Source: Vibrio genomosp. F10 str. ZF-129
GTDB lineage: Bacteria > Pseudomonadota > Gammaproteobacteria > Enterobacterales > Vibrionaceae
DNA length: 56,275 nt
NCBI RefSeq assembly: GCF_000287055.2
Contig: NZ_AJYQ02000019.1
Location: 1-56,275 of the forward strand
Direction of reading: 5' to 3'
The translations under genes and the position numbers were made by a program. A model generated the notes under the pieces. The model saw only the letters and a list, made by a program, of their open reading frames with translations, searched no databases and was not told where the DNA came from. Below are positions 1 to 9,744 of this stretch, one piece after another (position 1 is the first letter of the stretch; every line of letters begins with the position of its first letter).

Positions 1-1985
1 ATCGGCGGTTTGTCCGTTGGCTGGGACCACGATACCTAGGTCACCCAGTAAGACGTCGTGACCTGCACCGCCGATGATTTCATCATCACCCGTCCCGGCG
101 ATGACAATATCGTTATCAGCACCAACATCAATAGTGTCATTACCACCGTGAACTTCATCGCTGTCGGCGCCAGAATTCACCTCAACAAAGTGCCAATTTT
201 CTACTATCTGTGCATCTAAATCTGTGTCATAAGTGAACTGGGCTTCTCCGATAACGTCACCGTTATCACCAAGCACGATATCTGTTCCTGATCCAGTCTG
301 TATAACATCATCACCGTTCCCGGCGATAACCACATCTGAGCCACTGCCGGTATTAATTGTGTCGTCACCACCAAACGAAGATTCTTTCGAAGAAAATTTA
401 ACACCGTTACGATCAACAGTTGCTCCGGTAATCACACCTAAATCACCAATAACCACGTCTTGACCGTTGCCAGTTGTAACCTCATCCTCACCTAAGCCGC
501 CAATAATAAGATTGTTACCCGCAGAAGCTGTGATGTTGTCATTACCTGCAATCGATGTATTTAGTGAACTGGCTTCAAGAACATATAAGGTCTCATCGCG
601 AGTTACAGAACCTACATCACCAATTATTAGGTCATTTCCTGCACCGGATTCAAGTACATCATTTCCTGCACCACCAATAATAATATCGATAGCCGATTCA
701 CCTTTAATGATGTCATTTCCGCCCTTATCAACGTATGTTGATACAATATCTGGAGCTGGATTAATACCGACGGTCGTACCTGCAGGTTGAATATTGGCAT
801 GATCTCCAACAAGAATATTATTACCGACGACGCCTTGTTGAGGAGAGGCAGTGATGGTGTCCGAACCGGACCCGCCAATCACAGTATTACTGCCACCAGC
901 GGCAATAATAATATCGTCGCCATCCTGGTTGCTATGCACTGATTTGATCGATGTATAAGCAGCACTGAATGTCGTTTGACGTATCACTTCACCATGGTCA
1001 CCTAAAATGACATCACTGCCTTCGCCGCCATTGAGAGTATCTGCACCAGCTCCACCTAGAATAATATCGCGACCAGCACCACCCATTATGTTGTCGCTAG
1101 TATTGGATACACTGCCCGTGAATTCATTGGCTTGCGCAATAAACTCACCCAGTGTTTTTCCGCCATCTGCGCCATCTACGTAGCCATTGTCACCAATTAA
1201 AACATCAAGCCCATCCCCACCTTTAATGGTATCTGAGCCTGCACCACCTAGAACAATATCTTGTCCAAAACCACCATCGATGCTGTCATCACCACCTACA
1301 TTACCCGTTGCTTCTGCAAAGGTAATATTCGACGCACCAAAGCCTATTTCACCAAGATCAGCAACAATGGTGTCGTTACCGTGCTCGCCGAAAACAGTGT
1401 CCTTGCCCGATCCAGCGATAATGAGATCATCACCATCACCACCTCTAATCGTGTCCGTTCCACCGGAACTATTGCTCGATACCATGGAGTTAAGATCAAT
1501 CGTGCCGCCATCTGCGAGAATACGATCATCACCCATACCACCATAAATCGTGTCAGACCCAAGACCGGCAATAATAATGTCATCACCAGATTCACCATAT
1601 AAGGTGTTAGTGCCGCCTAAAGTGGTGATTCTATCGTCGCCTCGACCGCCATGAATGGTGTCATTTCCGATTCCCGTTGAAATAACATCATCACCAGCTT
1701 CACCATGAACCGTGTTATTTCCACTTCCAGTAATGGTGATGGTGTCATCCCCATCACCGCCATAAATCACGTAATTACCATTACCAACAACGATTTGGTC
1801 ATTACCAATACCGCCGTGAATCGTCACATTTGACGATGAGGATCTTGTGACCATTGCGGCAGAAAAAGCGTTCGTCGTATTGAAGAAAACCTTGTCATCG
1901 CCACTACCGGTGTCAATATCAATAGAGACGCCGCCATTGAATCCTTCAAAATTCAATACATCATCACCAGCACCTGATTTGATGA
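1..1985 (-). repeat. RTX (hemolysin-type calcium-binding) nonapeptide repeat array
   Basis: This is the DNA encoding residues about 2418-3079 of the giant protein. Reading the minus strand gives dozens of tandem GGxGxDxxx-type units such as GGDGDDTI, GGRGDDRI and GGAGHDVLLGD, interrupted by longer loops that begin with GD-[LNH]-G. The array is still running at base 1. The repeats are not DNA-identical, so they are diverged protein repeats and not recent duplications. Confidence 0.9.
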
Positions 1986-4900
1986 CGATTTCGTCAACAT
2001 TGGAGAAGCGTTGTGCTTTATCACCGTCTTTATAAAACTCAGAATAAACCAGAATATCGTTACCGGATTGAACGATACGGAACTCTTCATTTCCATCGAT
2101 AAGCTCACCAACGGTACGATCGCCCGCATAGTCCCCCATGTTTAAAGTAAGCTTTCCGTTTTCAACATTACCTAACGAGAGTTTCGGCTCATAATTATGA
2201 CTAAAGTCGATTAAGGTTTGTTTAGGAAGAATGGCCCAAGAGTCACCACCAATTTTTTCTTTACCAAATAAATAGTTAAAGTAGACATCAAAATAAACAT
2301 CTATTCCTGCCGATATTTTTCCATCTATTTCAAAGAGGTACTCTGGCGTTTCAGTGATAAGTTGGATAAATTCAGAGGCGCGAATTTTGCCGTCTTCATT
2401 TGGGTCGGTTAAATCAGCACTAAAATCAGCATTTAAGTAGCCTTCAACGCCAGCTTTGAAGAGGAATAGGTTGACGTTGGCATCCAATGCAATGGTTGCG
2501 TTAAACCATGCTTCTGGCTTTTCTCTGCCGTTCTCATAATCCGCAATGTAAAAACCATCAAGAATATATTTAGAATTACCGCTTTCGATCATTTTGGTAA
2601 AGCCACTGGTATCGTAACCAAAGGCCAAATCAAAACCGAGATTAACGCTAAATTCAACATCAGCACTCAACCCGACCTTGGGTACACCAGGAACCTTGGC
2701 TCCTAAGGTTTTCTCGAAAGAAAGAGCAAAAGATGGAAAGTGCCACAAGAACAAATCGATGTTGCTGGTATCACCAGAAAGAAGTCTCAGCGCCATCATA
2801 GGATCGGTCAATATAGGCAATGAAAGACCATATTTACTGTCTGAACTGCTTGATTCACTGCCTGAAAGAGCACCAGCTAGAGCCGGATTCTCTTTAGAAA
2901 GGCTTCCGTATGGATCGTTAGCGTTAAAATCGCCCCCCGTCAGATTGGCTAAATCAAACTCATGTTCGCTCATTCCACCCGCAAACGGATCCGTATCTGA
3001 GCCAAAGTCATAAGTACCAAAGTTGATCGTCAAATCTGTTTTGTCTTCTAACAGTTCAATGAGCGTATTAACTTTGTTAACCATATCAATAAATTTGACC
3101 GCGCTATCAAAGCTTGGGTTTGCTCCAGACGTCATTTTACCGATATCTAATAGCGAAGTTCGACCCAGAATATCGGATATGCCTGGAACCGGAGAGTTGA
3201 TAAAATCAAGAACTGGACGAATTGGGTCAAGTGCATCATCGACAAAGCCGATAATTGGTTTTAAGAATCCTTCTAAGAACTCGCCCACATCTAAAGTAAT
3301 ATCACGCAGTTCAAATGCCTCAACCGTCATTACTTCATGTTTTTCGCCATAGAGGACTTTTGAATAAGTATGGTCAAAGAATAAATTGGTACTAATGGCT
3401 GGCAAACTTACTGGTAAGTTATCTTCAAATCCTGCATCAAGCATAAGGTTAAGCACAGTCTCAAATTGAGCCAGTACCTCAACCATATGTTTCTGACCCT
3501 TCATTTCATCAAAGGTCATCATGCCATCGTCGTTACCGTCGTTAAGATCAATACCGATGGTACCGGTCAGTGATGTTTGAACATCCGCTGATTTGTTGTT
3601 TGATATCGATGCTTGAAGAATACCCAAACTTGCCGACAGCTCTGGCATATCGGAAAAATCAGCCACAATTTTAAGCTCAAGCTCATTGTGATCGACTAAT
3701 ACACCGTTAACATCTCTAACATCGTGAAGGTAGAAGCCATTTTCGATGCTAAAACCAAAGCCCAAAGCCATGCTGGCAATCGCACTCACACCTATAGTGC
3801 CATCTTCAACACTTAAACCTAGCCCTGGAAAGCCTAGGTCAGCATCTAAATCGATATCGGTATTAAACAACTCGTAATCAAAATCAATCGTAAAGTCGAC
3901 TGATTTTGATTCTACATTATCATTACCCGTTACCGTTGCGTTCCATCCTAACTCATCAAATTGTTCCTGCAACACGCTTGCAATAAGCGTTGAAGTGGTT
4001 GGCGGTATACCAGGATAGTTGAGTTTAAATTCTTCTAACTCTTGCCATAATGCAGGGACAATGGCGTTACGCAGGTTGGAGACAAAATCCCCTGCCCCTT
4101 CTAACGCACTACCAATAACCGGGATCTCAAAACCAAACACACTGTCAGTTAGAATTTTATCTAGGGATGCAAAAAATGTATCTAAACCGCTGATGAGTAT
4201 TTCAGGGTTATTGAGGTAATTGAGCTCCGCAAACATAGAGGCAAAATCAGGCGTTTGGATATCAACTTCACGCTCTCCGTTATCATCAACAATATCGCTG
4301 ATATTAATGACAACATCACCTACTTTCACTCCGGCAACATACACTGGCAATATGGCTTGCGCTCCACCACTGATTGAAGTGTCGACAAAGGTCGTGTCGA
4401 CTTCACTAAACTCACTAAAAAAGAGCAGCGAATCTTCATCACCTTCAGTATCCGGTTTATCGTCAGTAATACCAAACTTGAACTCTAGATCGTTACCATC
4501 GCCAGCAACGACGCTGAAATCTTCACTATTTGCTTTATCACCTTCAGCATCATCTCCAGATATCACGGCAGTGCCGTCTCTGACTTCGATTTCGAGCGCG
4601 CTGAGATACGTTTTAAAGTCAAGATCGGTGCCATTCAGCTCTGCATTGATCTTTAATCCTGTTTCAGCAGTATCTAAGAAGAACTGATCCCCCGTACTTT
4701 CAACGGTTAAGGTTTCTGAACTCCACTGATTACCGCTGGCTTCTAACTGTACTAAGCCCAACGCATGAAGAATATCTGTGTTTGACACTCCCTCAATGAG
4801 CAACGCAGGCTCTTCAGCTTGTATGTCCGCTATACTCATAGTGGCACCATTGACTAACGCTAACTTGTTCCAAGTTTGTACGTCAGTCGATAGTGATAAT

Positions 4901-7900
4901 TCACCATTGTCACTTAAGCTAAACTCTAGCAACTGGCTCCACATTATGTGTGCATTGTTTGAAGAGCCTTGAGTACCGTCAGAGTAGTTAAATAGCCCTT
5001 TATTCAGTTCGCGATTCACATCTTCAACCCATTGCGACAGACTGCGTTCTGGATCTGCGGCTAGCTGCAATTCAATACGTTGGCCGTCTACGCTAATAGA
5101 GAATTGAATCGCATCTGCTGGGTCAAAACTGTTGGGAAGATTATCGAAATTGAAGGTGCTCGGTAGTGTAATATCCTGAGGCGTTTCGCCAAGTGCGTCG
5201 AGCCCGTCAATGACCTGCGGTGCAACACTGTTATCCGTAAGAGTAATTTGCCCATTCTCTAAACTCGCAACTAAATCATCGGATAGGTCATTAATCGCCT
5301 CAATCAAAACATCGAGTGTCGCTGTCGACACATTAAGAGAATCGAGATCTAAACTTAATTGCTCACCACTTTTGAGCGTAAATTTAAGATCCGCTTGCTC
5401 CGTTTTATCGGTTGGCAAGCCTTGTCCATCATTCAGCTCACTCAGCAACGTATTGCCGTTCGCAGGCGTGGTCGACGAAGTCAGCTTAATACCCATTAAC
5501 GCCGTCAAACTGCTCGTGAGTGTTAAATCCAACGCGCCATCTGCGCCAATTCCAACTAAACTGCCAACACCTTCCAATAGTTTACGTACATCAGGATCAT
5601 CCACGCCTTTCAGCAGTTCCTGTAAGTCTACGTTTAGCGCAACGGATTGATTGAAACCCGCTAGCTCATAGTCAAGATCAAGTAGAATTACGGGGCCAGA
5701 CCCTTGATAGTCTGCGGCATAACGAATATCAAAAGCGTCTGAAGGGATCGAGAGTAGCTTTTCAATTTCAGCCTCGACAAGATCCAGAGCCATATCTGGA
5801 TTCTCTTTCACTTGGTCGACTTTCTCGGCTAAATCTCCCGTAATATCTAAGACATCTTTCAGGCTAAGATCAATCAGTGGCAGTGCGGTATCGTATAGAC
5901 CCGCCCCCAGCAAACTATCCAACGTAGCAAGTATGGTTTGCAGCCCTTCAACCATATCGCTATAGCTCATGGATGAAAGTGAACCGATACTATCTAGCCC
6001 TTGGAAATCGTAGTTAACGATTGGATTTGATAATTGCCCATCTTCCCATTGAGGCAGTTCAATCGAAGCATTTATCCCTAACTTCCCCAGAGCAACCTCA
6101 ACATCTCCTACTGCAACTACGTTATCAATAACCACGTCGCCAAGTAAGCCGCCTTCTTTGCCGCTGAAGAAATCAACCGAAACCAAAGACTCTGACGTTC
6201 CTTGGTTGCTCGCCTCTAACAACTGGTTGAGGTTAACTCGATTGTCATCATCGGCCAGCACGATACTAGAACCTAAAGACAAGTAACCGTTAAGATCTGC
6301 TTCAACGCCAAGCATTCCGATATTAGCTTGAATATCGACATCATTTAGCTCAGCAGTCACAACAGCAGAAAAGCCCGTGTCTTCTAAGAAAACACGGTCA
6401 CCAAGATCTTGGCCATGCAACTCACCGCTGTATATTTTGCCTTTGGCATCTGCGGAACCATTAAGCCCTAGCACTTGAGCGACTAGGGAATCACCATTGA
6501 GCAACGCAGAAAACTCTGCATTACCCAGCGTCATTGAAGACAAACCAAAAGCTTTAGCCGAAGATGAGGTAAACACTCTCAGTAAGTTACCCGCAGAGTC
6601 TTTCTCACTCTCAACTTTTAAAATACTATCCGGTGTAAATACCACGCGAAATTCGTTTGAGTCGGCATCTCTAGAGACGGAAATAACGTCTCCCCAATGA
6701 ATACTCGTTGCATTGACTGACCCGCTTAGATCTGATTGTTCTAGACCAAGGTCACTGATGTCTAGGTTAAGGCTATCTAGGGCCTGGTTAAATGCGTCAA
6801 TAAAGCCGTTGAGATCACGGTCAGCTTTTGCATCTATGGCTATTGCTACTGGTGTTAAACTGCCAATACGCAGCATAAACGTGGAGGCACTACTTGAAGA
6901 CCAACTGTCCGCCATTTGAGTGGCTTGTAGCGAGCCATCTTCACCGATTTTCAGATTGACTACCGATTGGTATTCATCCCCAAATGTACCAGGTTTTGAA
7001 GATATAGGGCCGTCAGAAACGACGGGATCGAGCGAATTTGTAATCTGGCTGATAACAATTTTCTGTAGCTCTGGATCATACGAGGCTGAGAAAGCACCAT
7101 CAGCCGCTATATTAATATTACTGATGACATCTTGAATCGTGTCGTCGCCAGAAACCTGAACTTCTATTAACGCGCCGGATGGGGAAACAAAAGTTAGTTC
7201 AGCGCCATCGCCACTCGCTTCGATCCCTTCGCTCCAAATTTTCAGGTCTTTGAGTGCGGTGTTGAAAAGATCTCCCGCGCCTTCACCAATTGGGTTTACA
7301 TCCAAACCAAGCGTCATATCAAACACGGCATTGGTTTCAATATTGATCGTGCCATCTGAAGAAATACCGGTGAAATCACCAAGTGATAAACCATCACTGA
7401 AATCTTGTTCCACCGACACTTTCGGCAGAGAAAAACTCAAATCAAACTTGAGTGCATTGTCTTCAAAACGCAGGTTTAGGCTCTCAGCCCAAGCTTTAAT
7501 GTCTTCACCAGAAGCGTTGGCCACATCATTGCCTAGAGCTTTTGCAAACGCGACAACCACATCATCAATAGAATCGACAGCGAGATGACGTTGAGGATCA
7601 GATATTTTTATTACTTTCTCGTCATCGACTTTTTGACTTGAATCGGTGAATTTTAGGCGGTTATTATCTTTAGTCACCGACAACCGATCTTTTAAATTAG
7701 TATTTTTTTGAATAGAGGTATGCAGTGCCGCAACTAAAGCATCAATCGTTGTGATTTCAGGAGCTTCTTCTGTCGGGTACCATTCGATCAATTCCCGAGT
7801 TCCATCACTCAACGTAATAACGAAACTGAAGTTACTTGAAATAGCTTGTAGCAATGTTCCACTGCCATCAGCCTGTATCTCTGCGCCAAGAAGTTCGGTG

Positions 7901-9237
7901 TTCGTGGATGTGTACTCGTTGGAACTCTCCCCCTCAAAGCCAATCAAATCCAAGACTGGCACAAAGGCATCCAGTAAGTTCGTCTGTAGTGACTCTCTTA
8001 AGGAAAATAGCTCCGACAGCTCAAGATCGGATAAGAATGGAATATCCAGGTCAAATGCATCGTGGTCAAAAATCGTGTCGATACGCTCTACCAAACTTTC
8101 CAATGCGATATAGAGAGTATTCGCATCAAAAAGTGTGAGGTCAGATAACTGCTCATTCATCACAATGGCAGCATCACTTAACTCGTTTGTTTCCGCAGTG
8201 GTGACCGTGATTGACGCCTCATCAGGGAGAGCTAAACCATTCACAAGTTGGTCATTATCTAGAGAGAGTTTTAAATCAACAATCTGCTGATTTTCAGCAT
8301 AGCCGAAATCCGCTTTTATTAACTCCTGTGCTGAAAGGGGCGACTCAGGGTTAAACACCAATTCTTGGGCGGGATCGTCTAACCCGACGGAAACAGTTAA
8401 TGTGTAATCTAGCTCTTTATCGCCATCTTCATTCAGAACGCCTTCGCCAATTTTGAAATCGAACAGCCCTAACTTGATTAATGCGCCCGTTAGCTCCGCA
8501 CTCACTCCAATATCCGAGTTCACACTTAAATCATCGAAATGATTCATACTATTTTGAGTATTTAAAACAAAATCAAAACTAATCGTATGGTCAATACTCA
8601 GGTTAACGTCTTGAGCATGAGTGAGCTTAATACCTTCTCCTAAACTACTTAAATCAAGCTGAAAATCATCATTATCGACTAGGGAAAAATCAAAGTTGAC
8701 CGAAATTAAGCCATCGACCTTATTAAGAGTGATGTTCGATGTTCGTGTGGTTTCACCATCAGCACTAGAAAAAACGTCATTGAGGAACTCAGTATATTTG
8801 GCGCCAGGAGTGATTTCTTGGGCTTCAAAATCATTTTTCAGTTTTTCAACAAGTGTGTCACTAACAATACTGCTGTAATCGAGAACATTGCCAAGTTGAC
8901 CAAAGAAACCGTCGCTGTCTTGATCAATAAACGGAAGCTGAATAGAACCACTATTCACCGCTTCCAAGCCTTCGATTTGCTCTAAAAACGCATCAAATTG
9001 GTCTAACTGATCTCGCAAGCTCTCATGAAGCGCATTAATATCTGCGGTGGTTAATGTGTCAGCAGAAAGCAGCAGCCTAGGCTCCATGGCTTCAAAAACA
9101 ATGGTCTTCTTAGTGGCGGTATTTTTCTCAATTTTTTGCTTTTTGTTCATTCGTCTTTGCTTACTGCTTAGAATCGCACGAACTGAACTACCCATTTTGT
9201 TTAAGTGGAAAATGTTTTGAATGCCTAGACCAACCAT
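1..9237 (-). CDS. Giant LEPR-XLL / RTX calcium-binding exoprotein (3' end outside window)
   Basis: A single frame of 3,079 codons stays open from the ATG at 9237 to base 1; I translated both ends and several internal stretches and all agree in frame. The start has an AAGGA ribosome site 11 bases upstream. Residues 48-58 carry the LEPR-XLL motif (EAMEPRLLLSAD), a conserved N-terminal tag of very large repetitive exoproteins of marine proteobacteria. Residues about 60-2400 are acidic, Cys-poor and beta-rich, with at least five copies of a diverged module (see findings) and EF-hand-type loops at residues 1900-1911 and 2278-2289. From about residue 2418 to the window edge runs an RTX array (GGxGxDxxx). 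By family knowledge such proteins are calcium-folded and exported by a type I system; the C-terminal secretion signal and any transporter genes lie outside. An adhesin or matrix role is inference. The short plus-strand frames here are its antisense shadows. Confidence 0.9.
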   Translation of the reverse strand, partial: MVGLGIQNIFHLNKMGSSVRAILSSKQRRMNKKQKIEKNTATKKTIVFEAMEPRLLLSADTLTTADINALHESLRDQLDQFDAFLEQIEGLEAVNSGSIQLPFIDQDSDGFFGQLGNVLDYSSIVSDTLVEKLKNDFEAQEITPGAKYTEFLNDVFSSADGETTRTSNITLNKVDGLISVNFDFSLVDNDDFQLDLSSLGEGIKLTHAQDVNLSIDHTISFDFVLNTQNSMNHFDDLSVNSDIGVSAELTGALIKLGLFDFKIGEGVLNEDGDKELDYTLTVSVGLDDPAQELVFNPESPLSAQELIKADFGYAENQQIVDLKLSLDNDQLVNGLALPDEASITVTTAETNELSDAAIVMNEQLSDLTLFDANTLYIALESLVERIDTIFDHDAFDLDIPFLSDLELSELFSLRESLQTNLLDAFVPVLDLIGFEGESSNEYTSTNTELLGAEIQADGSGTLLQAISSNFSFVITLSDGTRELIEWYPTEEAPEITTIDALVAALHTSIQKNTNLKDRLSVTKDNNRLKFTDSSQKVDDEKVIKISDPQRHLAVDSIDDVVVAFAKALGNDVANASGEDIKAWAESLNLRFEDNALKFDLSFSLPKVSVEQDFSDGLSLGDFTGISSDGTINIETNAVFDMTLGLDVNPIGEGAGDLFNTALKDLKIWSEGIEASGDGAELTFVSPSGALIEVQVSGDDTIQDVISNINIAADGAFSASYDPELQKIVISQITNSLDPVVSDGPISSKPGTFGDEYQSVVNLKIGEDGSLQATQMADSWSSSSASTFMLRIGSLTPVAIAIDAKADRDLNGFIDAFNQALDSLNLDISDLGLEQSDLSGSVNATSIHWGDVISVSRDADSNEFRVVFTPDSILKVESEKDSAGNLLRVFTSSSAKAFGLSSMTLGNAEFSALLNGDSLVAQVLGLNGSADAKGKIYSGELHGQDLGDRVFLEDTGFSAVVTAELNDVDIQANIGMLGVEADLNGYLSLGSSIVLADDDNRVNLNQLLEASNQGTSESLVSVDFFSGKEGGLLGDVVIDNVVAVGDVEVALGKLGINASIELPQWEDGQLSNPIVNYDFQGLDSIGSLSSMSYSDMVEGLQTILATLDSLLGAGLYDTALPLIDLSLKDVLDITGDLAEKVDQVKENPDMALDLVEAEIEKLLSIPSDAFDIRYAADYQGSGPVILLDLDYELAGFNQSVALNVDLQELLKGVDDPDVRKLLEGVGSLVGIGADGALDLTLTSSLTALMGIKLTSSTTPANGNTLLSELNDGQGLPTDKTEQADLKFTLKSGEQLSLDLDSLNVSTATLDVLIEAINDLSDDLVASLENGQITLTDNSVAPQVIDGLDALGETPQDITLPSTFNFDNLPNSFDPADAIQFSISVDGQRIELQLAADPERSLSQWVEDVNRELNKGLFNYSDGTQGSSNNAHIMWSQLLEFSLSDNGELSLSTDVQTWNKLALVNGATMSIADIQAEEPALLIEGVSNTDILHALGLVQLEASGNQWSSETLTVESTGDQFFLDTAETGLKINAELNGTDLDFKTYLSALEIEVRDGTAVISGDDAEGDKANSEDFSVVAGDGNDLEFKFGITDDKPDTEGDEDSLLFFSEFSEVDTTFVDTSISGGAQAILPVYVAGVKVGDVVINISDIVDDNGEREVDIQTPDFASMFAELNYLNNPEILISGLDTFFASLDKILTDSVFGFEIPVIGSALEGAGDFVSNLRNAIVPALWQELEEFKLNYPGIPPTTSTLIASVLQEQFDELGWNATVTGNDNVESKSVDFTIDFDYELFNTDIDLDADLGFPGLGLSVEDGTIGVSAIASMALGFGFSIENGFYLHDVRDVNGVLVDHNELELKIVADFSDMPELSASLGILQASISNNKSADVQTSLTGTIGIDLNDGNDDGMMTFDEMKGQKHMVEVLAQFETVLNLMLDAGFEDNLPVSLPAISTNLFFDHTYSKVLYGEKHEVMTVEAFELRDITLDVGEFLEGFLKPIIGFVDDALDPIRPVLDFINSPVPGISDILGRTSLLDIGKMTSGANPSFDSAVKFIDMVNKVNTLIELLEDKTDLTINFGTYDFGSDTDPFAGGMSEHEFDLANLTGGDFNANDPYGSLSKENPALAGALSGSESSSSDSKYGLSLPILTDPMMALRLLSGDTSNIDLFLWHFPSFALSFEKTLGAKVPGVPKVGLSADVEFSVNLGFDLAFGYDTSGFTKMIESGNSKYILDGFYIADYENGREKPEAWFNATIALDANVNLFLFKAGVEGYLNADFSADLTDPNEDGKIRASEFIQLITETPEYLFEIDGKISAGIDVYFDVYFNYLFGKEKIGGDSWAILPKQTLIDFSHNYEPKLSLGNVENGKLTLNMGDYAGDRTVGELIDGNEEFRIVQSGNDILVYSEFYKDGDKAQRFSNVDEIVIKSGAGDDVLNFEGFNGGVSIDIDTGSGDDKVFFNTTNAFSAAMVTRSSSSNVTIHGGIGNDQIVVGNGNYVIYGGDGDDTITITGSGNNTVHGEAGDDVISTGIGNDTIHGGRGDDRITTLGGTNTLYGESGDDIIIAGLGSDTIYGGMGDDRILADGGTIDLNSMVSSNSSGGTDTIRGGDGDDLIIAGSGKDTVFGEHGNDTIVADLGEIGFGASNITFAEATGNVGGDDSIDGGFGQDIVLGGAGSDTIKGGDGLDVLIGDNGYVDGADGGKTLGEFIAQANEFTGSVSNTSDNIMGGAGRDIILGGAGADTLNGGEGSDVILGDHGEVIRQTTFSAAYTSIKSVHSNQDGDDIIIAAGGSNTVIGGSGSDTITASPQQGVVGNNILVGDHANIQPAGTTVGINPAPDIVSTYVDKGGNDIIKGESAIDIIIGGAGNDVLESGAGNDLIIGDVGSVTRDETLYVLEASSLNTSIAGNDNITASAGNNLIIGGLGEDEVTTGNGQDVVIGDLGVITGATVDRNGVKFSSKESSFGGDDTINTGSGSDVVIAGNGDDVIQTGSGTDIVLGDNGDVIGEAQFTYDTDLDAQIVENWHFVEVNSGADSDEVHGGNDTIDVGADNDIVIAGTGDDEIIGGAGHDVLLGDLGIVVPANGQTAD

Positions 9238-9310
9238 TGGCTTAAAATCCTTATTAACCGAAGGGCTTTGTTAAGAAAATGATAATTTGAGATAAAAATC
9301 ATGACGTGCG

Positions 9311-9339
9311 ATTACAAACTTTTTATGAACCAATGTCAA
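9311..9339 (-). promoter_or_regulatory. Sigma-70 promoter of the giant exoprotein gene
   Basis: On the minus strand a perfect -35 box TTGACA (9339-9334) is followed by exactly 17 bases and a -10 box TGTAAT (9316-9311), a near-consensus sigma-70 promoter. Transcription would begin near 9304 and leave a leader of about 67 bases before the ATG at 9237. I see no obvious operator in it. Confidence 0.6.
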
Positions 9340-9668
9340 AACATAAGGCATATAAATGCATAATTTTGTTACTAAATACTCGAATTATGTTAAGGAATAT
9401 GTCAAACAAGTAATTAATGGTCGTTATACAACCAAAGGGTGATGCTACTAACAAAAAGTAGTAGACCTAATTTCCTACACTTTAATCTGCCGTTTTATAT
9501 CCAACTCAGCTCGATAAACAGAGTAATACTCTCCTGATTCGTTTCCTTCTTACTAAGTTTATGTACTCACCTTCCCCTAAAATTCACGGTTTCGGATACT
9601 TCCTCATCCCCCTCTTTATTTGTAAATGAATGTAAATAATTGCGTTTATCACTTCAACCTGACTAAGC

Positions 9669-9700
9669 TTTGAATACCAAACGGTTTAAATACCAAGCGG
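9669..9700. repeat. 16-bp tandem duplication (2 copies)
   Basis: TTTGAATACCAAACGG (9669-9684) is followed directly by TTTAAATACCAAGCGG (9685-9700), identical at 14 of 16 positions. It lies just upstream of the likely ATG of the hydrolase gene and would fall inside the coding frame only if the upstream TTG start were used. Confidence 0.7.
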
Positions 9701-9744
9701 ATAGTGACTTCTGTCTTATCAGCCAACATCAACAAGGAAGAAAA

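Larger units (their letters stand above)
9238..9744. other. Divergent intergenic region, giant gene / dienelactone hydrolase
   Basis: About 500 bases between two divergent genes. It holds the giant-gene promoter (9311-9339) and a 16-bp tandem duplication at 9669-9700. I see no further gene, RNA or terminator. Confidence 0.6.

Noticed and set aside
233..8878. Many plus-strand open frames of 60-155 codons rich in Ser, Pro and Leu
   Set aside because: All are antisense to the giant minus-strand frame, whose RTX and beta-repeat codons yield such compositions. None has a good ribosome site.
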